DNA of 64,000 bases from Casuarina equisetifolia (lineage: Eukaryota; Streptophyta; Magnoliopsida; Fagales; Casuarinaceae), in assembly GCA_028551475.1 (NCBI GenBank), contig CM052361.1:7509501-7573500 (forward strand), given 5' to 3'. Each line of letters opens with the position of its first letter. Within the stretch, counting starts at the first letter, position 1. Position numbers and translations under genes: made by a program. A model generated the notes under the pieces. It saw only the letters and a program-made list of their open reading frames with translations. It did not search any database and was not told the DNA's origin. Shown piece after piece: positions 38,138 through 51,193 of the stretch.

Positions 38138-39866
38138 TCCTTGAATTGGATCACCCCTAGACCCTACAAGATCATGGGAATTAGATCCCAAACCCACAAA
38201 AACTTGACAAATCAACAGAGTAAAAACCTACTTTCCTATCGCATCCAACAAAAACCTATTTACCACGCCAATGAGGCTCAATTGGCACCTCAATCCCCTG
38301 GTAAGAACAAGGTTCACTGTGCGATCAAAAAGACGAAGAGAAAAATAACGCAGTTTCGAGAATGTCTTGAATGTCTTGTGCAAGCGAACCGGTATTCAGA
38401 ATCAGGAATCTTAACAATGAAACCCTAATGGCTAATGAACCCATGTTTAAAAAACTTGATAAACAACACTCATTCAAATTAGAATAACTAGAAACGACGA
38501 ATGCCCTTTGATTTTCCGAGAAAAGAAGAGCAAAATTTCTCATAAAACTAACATCTATATCTATATATATGTACGTAAATGTCCGTTTTTATATTTGTTA
38601 ATATTTCTTTTTCCCATACGATTTCTAGCAAACGAATCAGCAGCATTCAGAACCCAAAGGAAGTAAGATTTTCGAAGATAGAGACGGATTCATACATAAA
38701 GGTCCTTCGTCGTCTTCTCCTTCTCCTTCTCCTTCTTCTTCTTCTTCCTCCTCCTCTGCTTAGTCTTGCTCAGGACTCTTTAGGAGTTCGCCGGGAAAAA
38801 CCAAGGCTTTTGAAATTCATTGGACAGGGTCCGCAGAACCTCCCGTGTTGGGTCGGAAACGATTCGGGTCGGACCAGTTTTGTGCCCCGGTGACAATCGC
38901 AAATCTTACATTTGGTTTTCAAAATTCATAATAAAAATAAAATTTAATATTAAAATAGTAGAATTCATTATCAGAACTTGAATTTTCATGTCTCACAATG
39001 AAAGTTATAAATAATTACACATGCATATCTTTATGCAGTTAAATCTTAATGCAACTAAGTCCATCAAGATCCGGAATTGGTGATTGTTGCCAAATGCGTT
39101 GGTATTGAATCACACAAATTATCTTCTCTCATTCAAGTTTTAAACCTAAGGAGATGACATCCAAACCCATGTCTCATATTAAATCACGAAGGGAATGACT
39201 TACATAAAGGGCTACTTAACAATTAAACATTATAGGCCAAAGAGACACATAAATGCACTAAAGTGAAGCTATCATATTACAGCCCAAAAGTTAGATTAAA
39301 AGTGTAGTGAAATATTACAGCCCAAAAGTAATTAAATTTATCATATCAACAGAGTTAGACCTTTTGACTCAGTAATTAAATTCATTATAATTAATGTAAA
39401 CCTTGTTACCTTATCGTTAAACTAACATGTAATTCACACAAGCTATCATATCAAATTTTATACTCATTACTTTGTTTACGTACTTCAAGAGTGTGTTTCT
39501 TTTTTTTAATTTACATGCAGTCAAGTCATGCACCAGAGTTTTATTAACTTATCACTAAGTTAACAGCTTGTCGACCAGGAGTGGATTTGGGTATTTATCT
39601 TTCATTAATTCTATGTCCTGTCCTACGTTTGCCTTAAAAGTTGAGAATCATAGCATTTAATTTCTTTTCTTATGTCAGTTTCTATCTATAACTAGTGTGT
39701 TGTGTGTCGCCAACACTGCCATGAAGTTACAGTGGAAGCAACAGCAAGAAGCGCAACACCAAAGTAGTAGGGAACCGAATGAGGAAAAACCATCGAATAT
39801 TACTGAAGATCAGGTACAACCGCTGGCCAAAACAAGGCCATCAATACGAGGGCAATGCCTTCACAC
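38138..39866. other. 5' flank of the BRCT-RING gene and 3' flank of the FLX-like gene
   Basis: The part up to about 38890 is probably promoter and 5' UTR of the minus-strand BRCT-RING gene. It includes a CTT/GAA-rich tract at 38706-38760. From 38900 to 39700 the sequence is AT-rich without a gene. Confidence 0.5.
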
Positions 39867-42840
39867 TCATCTCCTAACAGGGTTTCCACCTCGAGGTGGT
39901 GGCTCGTACGCCGTCGCACCACGGGAAGGTGGTGTTGCGGACCCATAAGGCACATTGTTGGCGGATGCCACATGTCCATGAGGCCCAATACCACCGCCTC
40001 TGGATTGTGCATCGTAACCATGTCCTCGCTGTGCATCATAAATAGCTGCCCTCTGCGCCTCATAGTTGGGTCCTCTCTGCGCATCATAGTTGGTTCCCCT
40101 CTGTGCATCGTAATTCGATCCTCTCTGCACATCGTAACCAGGTCCCCTCTGTGCATCGTAACTAGGTCCTCGCTGTGCATCATAAACAGGAGCTCCAGAT
40201 GCATCATAACCTGGTACTCTTGGTGCGTCATAACCAGCCCTCGCAGAGGCAGGCCCAGATTGAGAACCAACATAAGCAGAAGCACCCGCGGAAGTAGCAC
40301 TAGCAGCAACACTACCACTGGCAGCAGGGACAGGGACACGTCCCTATCAACAATGGTAAAAGTAACATCAGTTCTCAACATCATTAGTCTGCCACGAAGA
40401 ATGCAAGTCACACAATTGTTGAAGCCTTAAAAGGAGCAAGTTTGCTGCTAAAAACAATAAAACCTTCTTATGACATCTAGCTCCTCCTCATCAGAAAGTA
40501 TATCAATAATTGTCGAGAGAGTGTGCAACTCAAGAAACACTCAAAAATAATATGACCTCATTCCTCGCCTTATCTTCCATTAAGTGTTAAAACTAAAAGG
40601 TGTATTTACATAATGTCAGCAAAAATCATATATCTAATCAATTGCAAGCGTACATGTCGTATATTTACAGTAACAAAAGTTCTCTTCTCAGTTAAGTATC
40701 TGCAAAAGCCCCTCAACAATCCACAGCACAAGCTCTGACGTACACATTTGGGAAAACACACCGAAGCTTGTGCCATAGGCCATGTCCCAAGTCAAGATTT
40801 TGTTTCAGAGTTTCTGAATTTCCCACGTCTTGCAATCATGTCAAGTTTTGACAACCCAATCCAAGATCACTCGTCAATTAGTGAAAGTATCTTTCACAGG
40901 CTGGTAATTGTTACCTAAATGGGAATCATCTGCATTCACTATGCTAAGGAATACAGAAGATGGGAAAAGATAATATTTACTGACATGCTTTAAAAGTGTG
41001 AAATGTGAAACCTTTGTCCTTCCCCCGGACATGCATGGCAAGTATACAACATAGAACCATAACAGTCCAATAAAATAAAGCAACATGTGGAGGATACACA
41101 CCTGGGAAATATGATAGCCATCTTCATAAGCACTTTGCCCGACATGATTCCCAGAAGTCTCGTTATCATTTTTTCCAGGTGTGCCACCATAAGGGACCCC
41201 TGCATTCATATTTCAATGGAGGGGGAACAAAAAAGGGAGCCATCCATGAAACACAGAAACTTAAAGAGAACAAAGAGCTCCGGATGAAAAACAAAAAACA
41301 TAGTATTGGAAATACCAGTTCTTCTATCAACGTTTGCACTATTTGATAACTCTGCTCGAAGCTTCTCCAATTCCCTGGCCATGGTAACATAGTTCTTCTC
41401 CATCACCTGTAGTGACTCAAGATGGTCATTGTACAATTTTTTTTCGTAGTCATAAGTTGCCCTGCATTGCCCAAAGAATCAAAGCTCATATTCTCTCCAT
41501 GATAAACCAAAAATCAGCAGAGTAAACATATTTGCGAAATTGCAACTCAGTTTTTGCATTTCCAAAATAATGCCGAAAAAGAAAGATTTGCAGTGGAACA
41601 TCTGTAGGGCCAAGCAATTTCAGAATCTAATGCACCAGCGAAAAGTAGCTATTAACTATTACAGAAAAAATACCTAATCCGAAATCATAAAGAAATAGAA
41701 GTCAATTTTTGAGAGATGTTGATAGTTTCAGATTATATCCAAGAAGCTTATATTTTTAAACAAAACTTTCAATATATAAATTCTATAAATTAATATACCA
41801 AATGAAACAAAATACAAACAAGAATACTAGAGGAAATTTTGCTTATTTTGCTACAGAACTTAGTCATATATTACTACTACATACTTTCTTTATTTTTTTC
41901 CTTTTCTTTTTTCTTTGTTCAGTGCAACAATTGTGCAACCCAATTGGTTGACAACTTTATGTGGCAGACATCAGTACTGTCTGCTTTTGGGAATGCTTAC
42001 AAAGGACAATTTTGAAAGATAAGACAAAAACATTTAGTTGAATCTACATGCTATCTACTAGAATTATTGATCTTCCTATCATGTTGTGCAATGGTTAAAG
42101 TCTCAAAAAGACAAGCAAAGTGCTTCGCTTATTACTGAAAGTGACATTCAGGCAGACATGTCGAATGGGAGGACCACATCCAGAATTCCCCTTTCAGGAA
42201 CTACGGTTAACATCACTCAACCGGCAAATTGAAGGCAATCATGTTTCTATAAGACACCCATAAAGAACAGCTCTACACACCTGCAGTGTTGATATTCTTG
42301 TCTGAGGCTCTCAAGTTCTGAAATGAGAGCAGGAATCTGCTGAACATCTGAGTGGGCCCTCTGAAGATCCTGAGACAATTGTTGATGTTTATTAATGAGT
42401 TCCTGCCTTGCTACAACCAAGCTCTGGGCATCTGCTCGTGCCTTCTGCAACTCTGACTTAACAGGCTCTGCTGCTTGCAGTTCAGCTTCCATCTTGGCAA
42501 TCTTGTCCATAAGGCTCCTCATCTGCTGTTCTCTCTCAGACTTTACAGCCCCTACTTGAGCATGCAATATCTGCAGCTCATGCTGAGCAGCAGCAAGTTC
42601 TTGTCTCAAGGTCCCATGGGTGGCAGCAAGCCTTTGGTTCTCTGTCACAAGTCTCTGCATCTCCACATGTTGTGCAGCAAACTTCTGTTCCATAACTTTT
42701 GGGGGAGGCAACATATCAAAAGGAGGAAATCCGCCTGGAGGAGGGTGTAGCCCTGGACCATATGGCTCTGGATGCACTATCCCAGGCCCTGGATGAGGAT
42801 GCCTTAAATGAGGAGGTGGTAGTCGGCCTTTGCTTCCCAT
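39867..42840 (-). CDS. FLL2: FLX-like protein, resembles FLL2 (FRIGIDA-pathway coiled-coil protein)
   Basis: Four coding exons: 42281-42840, 41316-41461, 41102-41199 and 39867-40343, for 426 residues. A Pro/Gly/His-rich start (MGSKGRLPPPHLRHPHPGPG) leads to a long coiled coil (about 55-235) with the family core QRLAATHGTLRQELAAAQHE. The C-terminal third is disordered and carries about eight near-perfect repeats of YDAQRGPS type (residues 322-381). FLX proteins act with FRIGIDA in flowering control. Arabidopsis FLL2 is also reported to promote phase separation of the FCA RNA-processing bodies. The Tyr/Arg/Gln/Gly-rich tail fits a condensate role here, by inference. A non-coding first exon ends at 44130 (CAG|GTAACC). 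The leader intron reaches to 42860, and a short leader piece at 42841-42859 precedes the ATG. The closest relative is Arabidopsis At1g67170, from memory. Confidence 0.87.
40005..40184 (-). repeat. 24-base coding minisatellite in the FLX-like gene
   Basis: About eight units of 24 bases encode YDAQRG plus two variable residues (PS, PG, SN, TN, PN, AA, HG). One unit has Val and one Glu in place of Ala or Asp. It lies wholly in the last exon and keeps the frame. Confidence 0.85.
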
Positions 42841-42859
42841 TTTGAGCAGATAATTCTTA

Positions 42860-44129
42860 CTGCACAAAGAAATATAGTTAACACCTCTACAGAAGAATAG
42901 AGATATAATGATGTAGCTTGCAAAGCATTTACTCAAAAGAAAATTTTGCGAGGGAAGTGAGTAAGGACTGAGCAATGCATATGTTTTGCAAAAAGAGAAT
43001 TTATCTTGAAAACAAAAGAATAATAAACAAAGACAGGCATTACTACATGCAACCCAATACTGTTGATGAAAAAATCCAAAAATGCTACGATAGGAAGTAG
43101 AGACAGGCATTACTCACAGTACATAGGAAATGCAAAAGAACTCAATCACAATGAAACTGCTACAGAGGAAATCAAGACGGGCAATACCCACAGTACACAG
43201 GAAAGGTAAAAGAACTCAATCACACTGTAATTGCTATGAGAGGAACTAGAGACAGACATTATACACAGTACACAAAAAACATCAGAGAATTTCGATCACA
43301 ATAACAAGTGCAATGATAGGAACTGCATAACTTAAATTCTAGGTATTTGGATATCTAAATTGACCTTTAAATTGGCAGAACAAAGAAGTCAAAATATGCA
43401 AAAATAAAGAGTATTTATCAACAATACCATAAGTTTTGACCCTAAGGAGATAAGTTAGAACGATAGAAGAAACCCATGGCATAAGAACACATTTTCAGCT
43501 CAAATCACCAATACAACATGTCCTTTTGACAGAACCATTTCTGTTCGTCCTTATGGCTGAAAACAAGATCTTCATTGCAATAATCATGTAAAATAGTCAA
43601 AGAAAGCTGGCTGTGGAGTTGGAAACCAGCAGATAGGCAATGAAAAGATGGAAGAAATTTGACACGAAAAAATATGAGCTCAAAGATTGACACTGACACA
43701 CAATTGGGCCAGCGGAGACCCAAATACAACCAAGTTACAAAGCTCTATCGGGAACCCGAGTTCAATCCGCTTGTAGACTCTATTACGATCACATTGCTTA
43801 GAATCCTACAACTACGACCGGCATGGGGTTTTTATGTAGATTGATATATTTCGCCAGACATTTTGACAAACATCGTCTTGAGAATCAAAGTTACAACAAA
43901 AGAATGCGATAAAAATCCCAAGGAAAGAAATATAAACTATTACACCTTACCTAGTCGCTGCGTCTACAGTGTGAAACCACCACACGACAAAGAACCAGAA
44001 GTAAAGAATAAACAAACGAGAAAAAAAAAATCGAATGTTGCTAGTAAAGGAATGGTTGATTACAAAAAGAAAGCTAAATACGGAATTCAAAGAAAGGTAG
44101 AGAGAGAAGGCGATGTCGTTCTGGGTTAC
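42860..44129 (-). other. 5' UTR intron of the FLX-like gene
   Basis: Donor CAG|GTAACC at 44130/44129 and acceptor GTGCAG at 42860. The intron is about 1.27 kb, with an internal minisatellite at 43032-43330. Long 5' UTR introns often enhance expression in plants. Confidence 0.6.
43032..43330. repeat. four-copy minisatellite, unit 70-75 bases, in the FLX-like leader intron
   Basis: Units begin at about 43032, 43102, 43176 and 43251, each with GACAGGCATTAC or a close variant. They share CACAGTACA and CAATCACA blocks. Copies 2 and 3 are most alike; 1 and 4 are more diverged. Confidence 0.75.
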
Positions 44130-44330
44130 CTGAGCCAACTATGTCAAGGAAATCGTCGAGAGAGACAGAGAGTGAGAAGACCTGGGAGCTTGTTTCTAAC
44201 GCAGAAAACCCCCTACATGCGAGAGAGAGCCGAGATGAAATGTGACCACGGAGAGAGGACGAACGACAGCGTTTTGCGAACGCGCCTTAGTCGCTTGAAA
44301 GCTCCACTTTTGGACCTCGTTGCTTAAACC

Positions 44331-45144
44331 ACACGAGAATACCACTGTTTGGGCTAGAATGTGAACAGCTGGGCGAGTTGTGATGGTATTTATGATGGGA
44401 TGATGATCATCTCTCTCAAAACATTCTTTTTTCACTTTTTTATTTTTATTATTTGTGCTTGATAACATAATACAATTTTTAAAACCTAAATTGACATACC
44501 ATATCATTCAGGATGTGACAATTTTTGACCAACCTAGTTCATTACCTTATCCATGCTTAGATGTTTATGTAAAAAAATTAATTAGGCTTAGATAATTATA
44601 AACCACCTTAGAGTATTTTTTATGTTTACTTTTAATTATGCGTGATAATTTAATAAATAATTTATTTTTCTCTAAGAGTTAAGATTATATCAGTTGTTGT
44701 ACTTATTTGAAATATTGTTATTACACTCAACCTTGTTGGTATTAATAAAATTTATCGTTTTATTCTCTAAAAAAAAATATAAAATATCAATTGTGAAATG
44801 AACATATTCACTTTTCCCTAAAATGTTTCATAAAAAAATAATTTATCTAAGTTTATAAGACACATTATAAGTTTTTTTTTTTAACATGAAACTTTATTAC
44901 CTAATAGTTTCCAATAATCCAAATTCAGTTTTATACACCCCCCCCAAAAAAAGACAGCTTTGATATTTTGTGAAAGACCGAAGTCTACCTCTTCTTAGAA
45001 AATCTTACTAAAAAAATTAATTATTTAAACTTATAAGTGACATTACAAGTGATATTCTTTTCAACATGGAGCAATCCAAAGTAACATCTATCTAGTTTAA
45101 ATGCCAACATGAATAGACATCAATCTAAGGTGAATTTATTCCAT
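44331..45144. other. AT-rich intergenic region
   Basis: Very AT-rich, between the FLX-like promoter and the tail of the tryptophan synthase gene. It contains a pair of similar stretches (44833-44888 and 45009-45068) sharing AATTAT-TA-ACTTATAAG..ACATTA-AAGT and ending AACATG. No gene was seen. Confidence 0.45.
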
Positions 45145-48100
45145 TCAGGCTGGGACACGAGGAATGTTTGCCAGTGATGCTCGTATTTTCTCCTCTTCAA
45201 ATGAAAGGTCCACCATATCTCCTTGCAAGTACTTCTCATAAGCTGGCAGGTCAAAATGACCATGTCCACACATTGCTGTGAGTATAACTTTTGCTTCCCC
45301 AGTCTCTCTACAATGAAGAGCCTCCCTGATGGTGGCAGCTATGGCATGAGTCGGCTCTGGGGCTGGAATCAACCCTTCAGACCTTGCGAATTGGATGGCA
45401 CCTGCGACAGAGGAGAACAATCTCAGTGTATAAGATGGAGACTCCTGGTATCAGTCCAGAAAAGTGAGATATACCTTGAAAGCACTCCTTCTGGGGTATT
45501 GCAAGAGCTTCCATGAAACCCAGGTCATATACATGCGAAATTAGTGGTGCCATGCCATGGTATCGCAGTCCCCCTGGAGAATGGAAAAGCACACTGTTCA
45601 AGAACAAGAAAATGTTAACAACTGTGTGTTTTGGATTACAAAAATATATTTACCAGAATGAATTGGGTCCGGAATGAAGTCATGCCCGAGCGTGTGCATC
45701 TTCATGAGGGGAGTCATCCCTGCCGTATCACCATAATCATATGCATACACACCTTTGGTTAATGAAGGACATGCTGCAGGTTCGACTGCTCTTATGAGAG
45801 GATTGATTTTCCCATTGAGCTTCTCCCGGATGAATGGAAAACTAAGCCCTGCAAAATTGGAACCACCACCAGTGCATCCTATGATAACATCTGGCGTTTC
45901 ACCTATAGCCTCCATTTGTTTTAGACACTCCTCCCCTATCACAGTCTGGTGCAGCAAAACATGATTCAGAACACTCCCCAGGCAGTACCTGGTATCAGAA
46001 TTCATAGCAGCAACCTCCACAGCTTCTGAAATAGCTATTCCCAGACTTCCAGGGCTTGATGGATCCATGCTTAGAATTTTTCTACCTGCCTCAGTAATGG
46101 TAGACGGAGATGGGTGTACTTTTGCTCCCCAGGTTTGCATCATCAATCTACGATATGGTTTCTGATCATAAGAAGCACGGACTTGCCACACCTACGTAAC
46201 AAATAGGAACAATTGTCTTGTGCTAGATATGCAGAAAGAACTTACAACAAACGAGTAGGATTGGTTGGTTTAACAAAAAATGTCCCAGAGGTCTGTTATT
46301 TAGGAGCATAACAGTTTATTGAGATTTAGGTTTAGCCATGTCTTCTATACATCAGATGAAAAGTACATCAGTTAGAGATTCAACCTATTCTCGCTTTAGG
46401 AACAGGTTTTCATGGTTGATGAGCCAATCAGATCCAATAAACCCAATCTGAATATAGCATTCTTCAACTATGGCTGTCAGTCAATATTTATGAATTAATG
46501 AATTCCTTACCTCACAGCCAAGCCCGAACAAGCTGCAAGCAAAAGCCAATGAACTTCCCCATTGACCAGCGCCAGTTTCTGTCACTACATTCTTGATGCC
46601 TTGCTGAGCATTATACCAGACTTGTGGGACTGCAGTGTTGGGTTTGTGTGATCCAGCAGGGCTGACACCTTCATACTTGTAGTAGATTCTGGCAGGTGTA
46701 TTGAGAAGCTTCTCCAACCTCTTGGCTCTAAATTCAAGAGAAAATCTCTAAGATGCTTCTCACCGTGGCAGATGACAGATGGGTAATATTTCTGAGAAAA
46801 GACAAGCATTTGGATAACAGAAAAACCAACCTGATCAGAGGGGTTGGCCGCCAAAGCCTGTAAACATCAAGGACTTCTTCCGGAATCTCAATGACCCTGT
46901 CACTACTTACCTCCTGCTTAATCAACTCATCAGGAAACAGTGGAGACAAATCCTCAGGTTTGATTGGTTCCAAAGTCTTGGGATGCAATGGAGGAGGGGG
47001 TTTCACAGGAAGATCTGCAATCAGATTGTACCACTGACGGGGTATTTCTACCACTTTTGGATCAGCACTCAGAGCTGCTCTTGCTCTATAGCCACTTGAA
47101 AGCCTCAGATGCCTTGGCTCTGTCTTCACTATAAAATATCCAAGCCATTGCTTCTCAACTGAAGGGGCATACGTACAAAAAACATTTTACAGAAAAAACA
47201 ATGTAAAAGTCAGCCAAGAACAAGCGCCCAACCAACAAACTCAAAACTAAACAGGTACTGTTTTGATGGGTATCCATTTAAAGTCCACAATCCAAGAGCC
47301 TAAATGACCAAAACAATGTCCAAACCTTCCATGCAGAATTATTTCAGATTATTGATATTGAAAATGGATTATCTCCAACTACTCAAAGTACTTAACATAT
47401 ATCAGTCTTTATAGTATTATGATGAGGAACACCCTAAAAATGGAAGAAGATGAACTTCCAGCAATGAAATGGTTAATAAGATTTAAATCTACCCAGTTTG
47501 TGTCCCTCACGACCTTCTCTCTTATTAAACACTGGTGCTTTTATGCCAAATGCTGTGAGAACAAGACTGACAAAGGCCCTCACACGCAGAATAAATGGTA
47601 AGTTTCTTCAGGCAAAGAATGTTTCATTATGCTGAGTTTTACAAGATTTTGCAGGACAACTGGGTAGTGCAGGTATATATAAACTTTGCCTTCTGCCTAG
47701 AAGAACAAAGAGAAACCAATTGGCTCCATTTATAGTCTCTTATCGTGCTTTTCCCAGCCCCTTGACCTGGCTCAAGTGTTTGCTACATTTCGTAGCGACA
47801 CTTCTATCTTGAATCATAGGAATGAAATATCCAAAACCAGCACCGAGTGGTTTTAACTTATATAGAAGCTTAAGATTTAACTTACACCACAGCAGATAGA
47901 AACTACTCATCAGAAAAGCCGAGTCAACCTGCTGCAGAGTTGAGTATGTTAGAGGATATCGTGACATTGGGACTGCTTATTCCTTTGACTGTGGCATTCT
48001 GTTAAACACGGTGCTGAGAAAAAAAAAAATGATAAGGAAGTTAACCAGATGGTGACTTCCTTCGGTTCTTTGTACCTTGTCATCATAAAATTGTTTCTTG

Positions 48101-48558
48101 CTTTCGAATCTCACGACTGCCAGTGAGGCCCAACCATTCAATTCAGAAAACCATCTACCGATCAATCTCTACAAGAGTTCAACGTATTTGCAAAACCAAA
48201 ATTTTTTTGAAACCCTTCGGCATCGTTTTCCTATCTAGTTTGCATTCCTATTCCAGAGTCTTGCTACCTAACGGGCTAACTAGCGGAGACTGAATCAGAT
48301 GCTGGGCATAAAACCGATTTCCAGTTGCAAAAAACTGTTCCCCACAACTACAACCTCCTCCAATCAGCAAAACTGAAACTTGGGCAACATTGGCTTGTAT
48401 TGGGCCACACATAAAATGCAACTACTACCCAAAACAAATTTGAATCAAACTGAGTGAAAAAAAAGAGAGGAAACTAGTGGAGACTTACGTCTTGGGTGGA
48501 GGCTTGATGCAGGTAATCTAGGAACTGTGTTTCCAGATACAAGTGAGTGAGTGGCCAT
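45145..48558 (-). CDS. tryptophan synthase beta chain, type 2 (TrpB2)
   Basis: Six exons: 48489-48558, 46831-47158, 46511-46727, 45654-46191, 45475-45573 and 45145-45401, for 502 residues. It joins indole with serine to make tryptophan, using PLP; type 2 enzymes are a separate branch from the usual plastid TrpB1 and may act without an alpha subunit. Key features are Lys161 in GSHKPNTA, expected to hold [16 protein letters not shown]; and the phosphate-binding [11 protein letters not shown]. The C-terminal part carries [15 protein letters not shown] and a late CGHGHFDL. It resembles Arabidopsis At5g38530, from memory. The N-terminal extension of about 25-30 residues ([15 protein letters not shown]) is rich in Ser/Thr and could be a weak plastid transit peptide. 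Intron 1 (1.33 kb) holds no other gene. The joins keep the frame throughout. Confidence 0.92.
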
Positions 48559-49688
48559 TTTTCCCCAGTTTTTTGTCTTTGTTGTTGTTCTGGTGGAGAG
48601 GATCGGTAGAGGGTGAGTTTTGTTTTTGTTTTTAGTTTACACAATAGAACGGTGACCTTTCCTGGCATGACAGTGCCGAGTCAGATATTGGAAATCTGAA
48701 TTAAGGTCCCCGCACGGGAGACTCCCCATTAGTCCAAAACTGGCGATTTGGGGCTAAGTTTTAGATTATTGTCCATTTTCACGGACCCCGACGAAGAGAA
48801 GAAAGAAAAACGGAGACCAAGTGAAAGATGATCTTCTTTTTACAAATTTCTACGAGGTTAAAGTTGCAGAAACACGGAAGTTTTTCCTGAAAAACGGAGA
48901 CCTAAAAGCCGGCCTGACAAAGCTAGTTTAAGCGGCACAGCTTGGAAGCCTTGGCCTTTGGTTTCCACGCAAGTTCATTATCATGGTCCCAGCTCTGCTT
49001 GTCGATTGAGCGACACTCAGGACATGCTGCCGACTCCCTGCAGCCCTCACTAATAGATGCCGAGGACACTAAGTTTGAACCTCTACATTCTTCTGAAAGC
49101 ACCTCCAACCCCCTTGCAACATATAGACCACACATTCTAGTTGTACTGTTTTGCTGCATTAGAAACAGATTTATGCCCGTACAGAAGGTACCTAAAGATC
49201 ATTTAGGTTCCAAAACGTTGCTTACAGAATGGTCTAGCAATAGTACCTCCGAGCCTAAGGACTATTGTTCAACCCCCAAGACCATTCATGACGTGTTTTC
49301 AATATTTTAAGACAAGACAACCGTAGAATTCGGATCTCTTAATGAAGCATTTACTGCTCCATTGAAAGAAGACACGACTTGAAAAATGGCGGTGGACTTA
49401 ACGTGATCTTGACACGCATCTTTCTGTGTTTCATGGAATGACACGGTCCTCCTTTTTGTATTTCATTTTCTCCACCTAATACACATCTTACTTGGAACAA
49501 ACAGGCACATCCATATGTTGAAAACAGCCTATTTTTTCCAGATACTGTTAAAAATGGGAACTTTTTTCTTGTATTAAACAAGCAACATGCCATTAACATT
49601 TGAAATTCTGACACACATGCTGGGGATTCAGATTGCAAGACACCATACAGAGGATTTACTACTTAAAACTAAGAGGTTTACAAGTTTT
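48559..49688. other. intergenic region with a coding-like fragment
   Basis: This covers the TrpB2 promoter and the 3' flank of the DUF1262 gene. On the minus strand, 48923 to about 49155 is open and follows an acceptor-like TTTCTAATGCAG. The potential product (ACPECRSIDKQSW..) matches nothing I know. It may be an orphan terminal exon or chance. Confidence 0.35.
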
Positions 49689-51133
49689 TCAGGAATCGCA
49701 TTCCCATTTGCATTGAGTCTTATCAGTGTGATAAAAATCCCATCTCAGTACCAGTCTTCCATCCATTCTCCTCAAAAGAAAACTCTCCACCAGCACATAG
49801 CAACCAAATCTTTTCCACTCCCCTCCATTTCTGAACTGTTCCACCAATCTAACTTCCCTTGCTCCCCCATGAACCCACCCTCCTGCTTCTTGCATCCATC
49901 TAATATTTTCCACGATTCCTGAACTTAAACCCACTCCCATTTCCCGTCCCCTGCCATTTGGGACATCGACTTTGAACCAAACGAACCCATCTCGTCTATC
50001 TCTTTCATCTTTCATGGCTTCCATACCAGCAACCAAAACGACTTCTCTTTGCACATCAGCGTCCACAATTACAACATCGTCCTCGCCATCTAAATTCCTG
50101 CATGAGTGAATTTCTTCCCATTTTTGCTCAAGAGTCATGGTGTAAAACATTGACGTCTTCATTTGGTGCTTTAGACCTGCTCTCTCCCTTACAAATATAA
50201 ACGGACAGTACCATTTCCCCACGACAACGGAAGCCGAGCGCTCTCTAAAGATGGGAAAACTGAACTCCGGGAGAACTTCTCGAAGTGGGGTATCGAGGCC
50301 TAGAGCCTCACCTAGTCGTAATCGGCACACACTTGAGCTGCGAACTTTCCATCCCTTCTTCCTCAGGAGCTTCGGAGGGATACCATCTGGTGCTATAGAT
50401 CTGGCAAAGAAACCTCCACTTTGATGGCTGTGGATCTTGAATTGTTGGTATAAGTCTCCGACATTGAAAGGCTTTGGCTTTTTTTCCATCAACATGTCAC
50501 CAAAGCAGCATGCCATGACGTCCCCATCTCTTGAACATTTGCATGCTTTCCTGCAGGATTGGCAATTTCAATATCGAAAATATACCTACAAGGGACTAAG
50601 AACGCGTTTCATATCATACTGATCTCATATATGGGTTGTGCATCACTGTAAAGTAAGCATACAGTTTTCATACACAGTTTTATGTTAAATTGAGCAGGTT
50701 TAGTACAAGCCCAGCATAGCTACAGCTATAAACTCAAAATATAGGTTCAGAGATGGAGGCTTATTTCAGTTTTGTGCTTTAAGATGGAGTAAAGTGTGTA
50801 GGAGTAGAGAGCATACCCTTTGTACTTGCCTTTTGCTCTGATAACATAGTACCGGTTAGTAGACAGAGGCTTATCAAGAACTGGGAGAAACCAAACTTTC
50901 GTGGTATTTGGTTCTCCAAACTCGGACGGATGAACAATGGTTAGGATCTTATCTTGAGGAAATGGTAGCTTCTTAACTCTCTTACGCTTACATATACCCC
51001 AACAATATGAATCCTGTGCTTCTGCCTCTTCATCTGTAACTACAAGATAACCAGAATATGGAGCATCAGGTGGCGGCAATGAAAGGGTGTCCGGAGATTT
51101 CCGGTACATCGAAAGAGGCCTAGTCACATACAT
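49689..51133 (-). CDS. DUF1262 family protein
   Basis: Two exons, 50817-51133 and 49689-50550, joined in phase 2 by a GT-AG intron of 266 bases; 392 residues. DUF1262 is a plant-specific family of unknown role that often occurs in clusters in other genomes. The N-terminus MYVTRPLSMYRKSP, the SGYLVVTDEEAE stretch, and the PNTTKVWFLPVLD and NRYYVIRAKGKYKG blocks are typical. No signal peptide or membrane segment is seen. Cys-rich patches (KACKCSRDGDVMACCFGD) follow the splice junction. Some family members respond to stress or pathogens, but no function can be assigned from sequence. A GA/CA microsatellite lies immediately upstream of the ATG. Confidence 0.88.
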
Positions 51134-51137
51134 CTCC

Positions 51138-51193
<56 letters not shown>

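Noticed and set aside
40005-40184. Could the regularly spaced repeats be a CRISPR array?
   Set aside because: The units are contiguous 24-base coding repeats without spacers, in a plant gene exon.
39855-40430. Open frames of about 200 codons on both strands over the FLX-like last exon
   Set aside because: They are shadows of the 24-base repeat. Only the frame that continues the spliced FLX-like protein gives a sensible family tail.
49351-49638. A 95-codon minus-strand frame upstream of the coding-like fragment
   Set aside because: No motif, no splice context, and low-complexity end; treated as chance.
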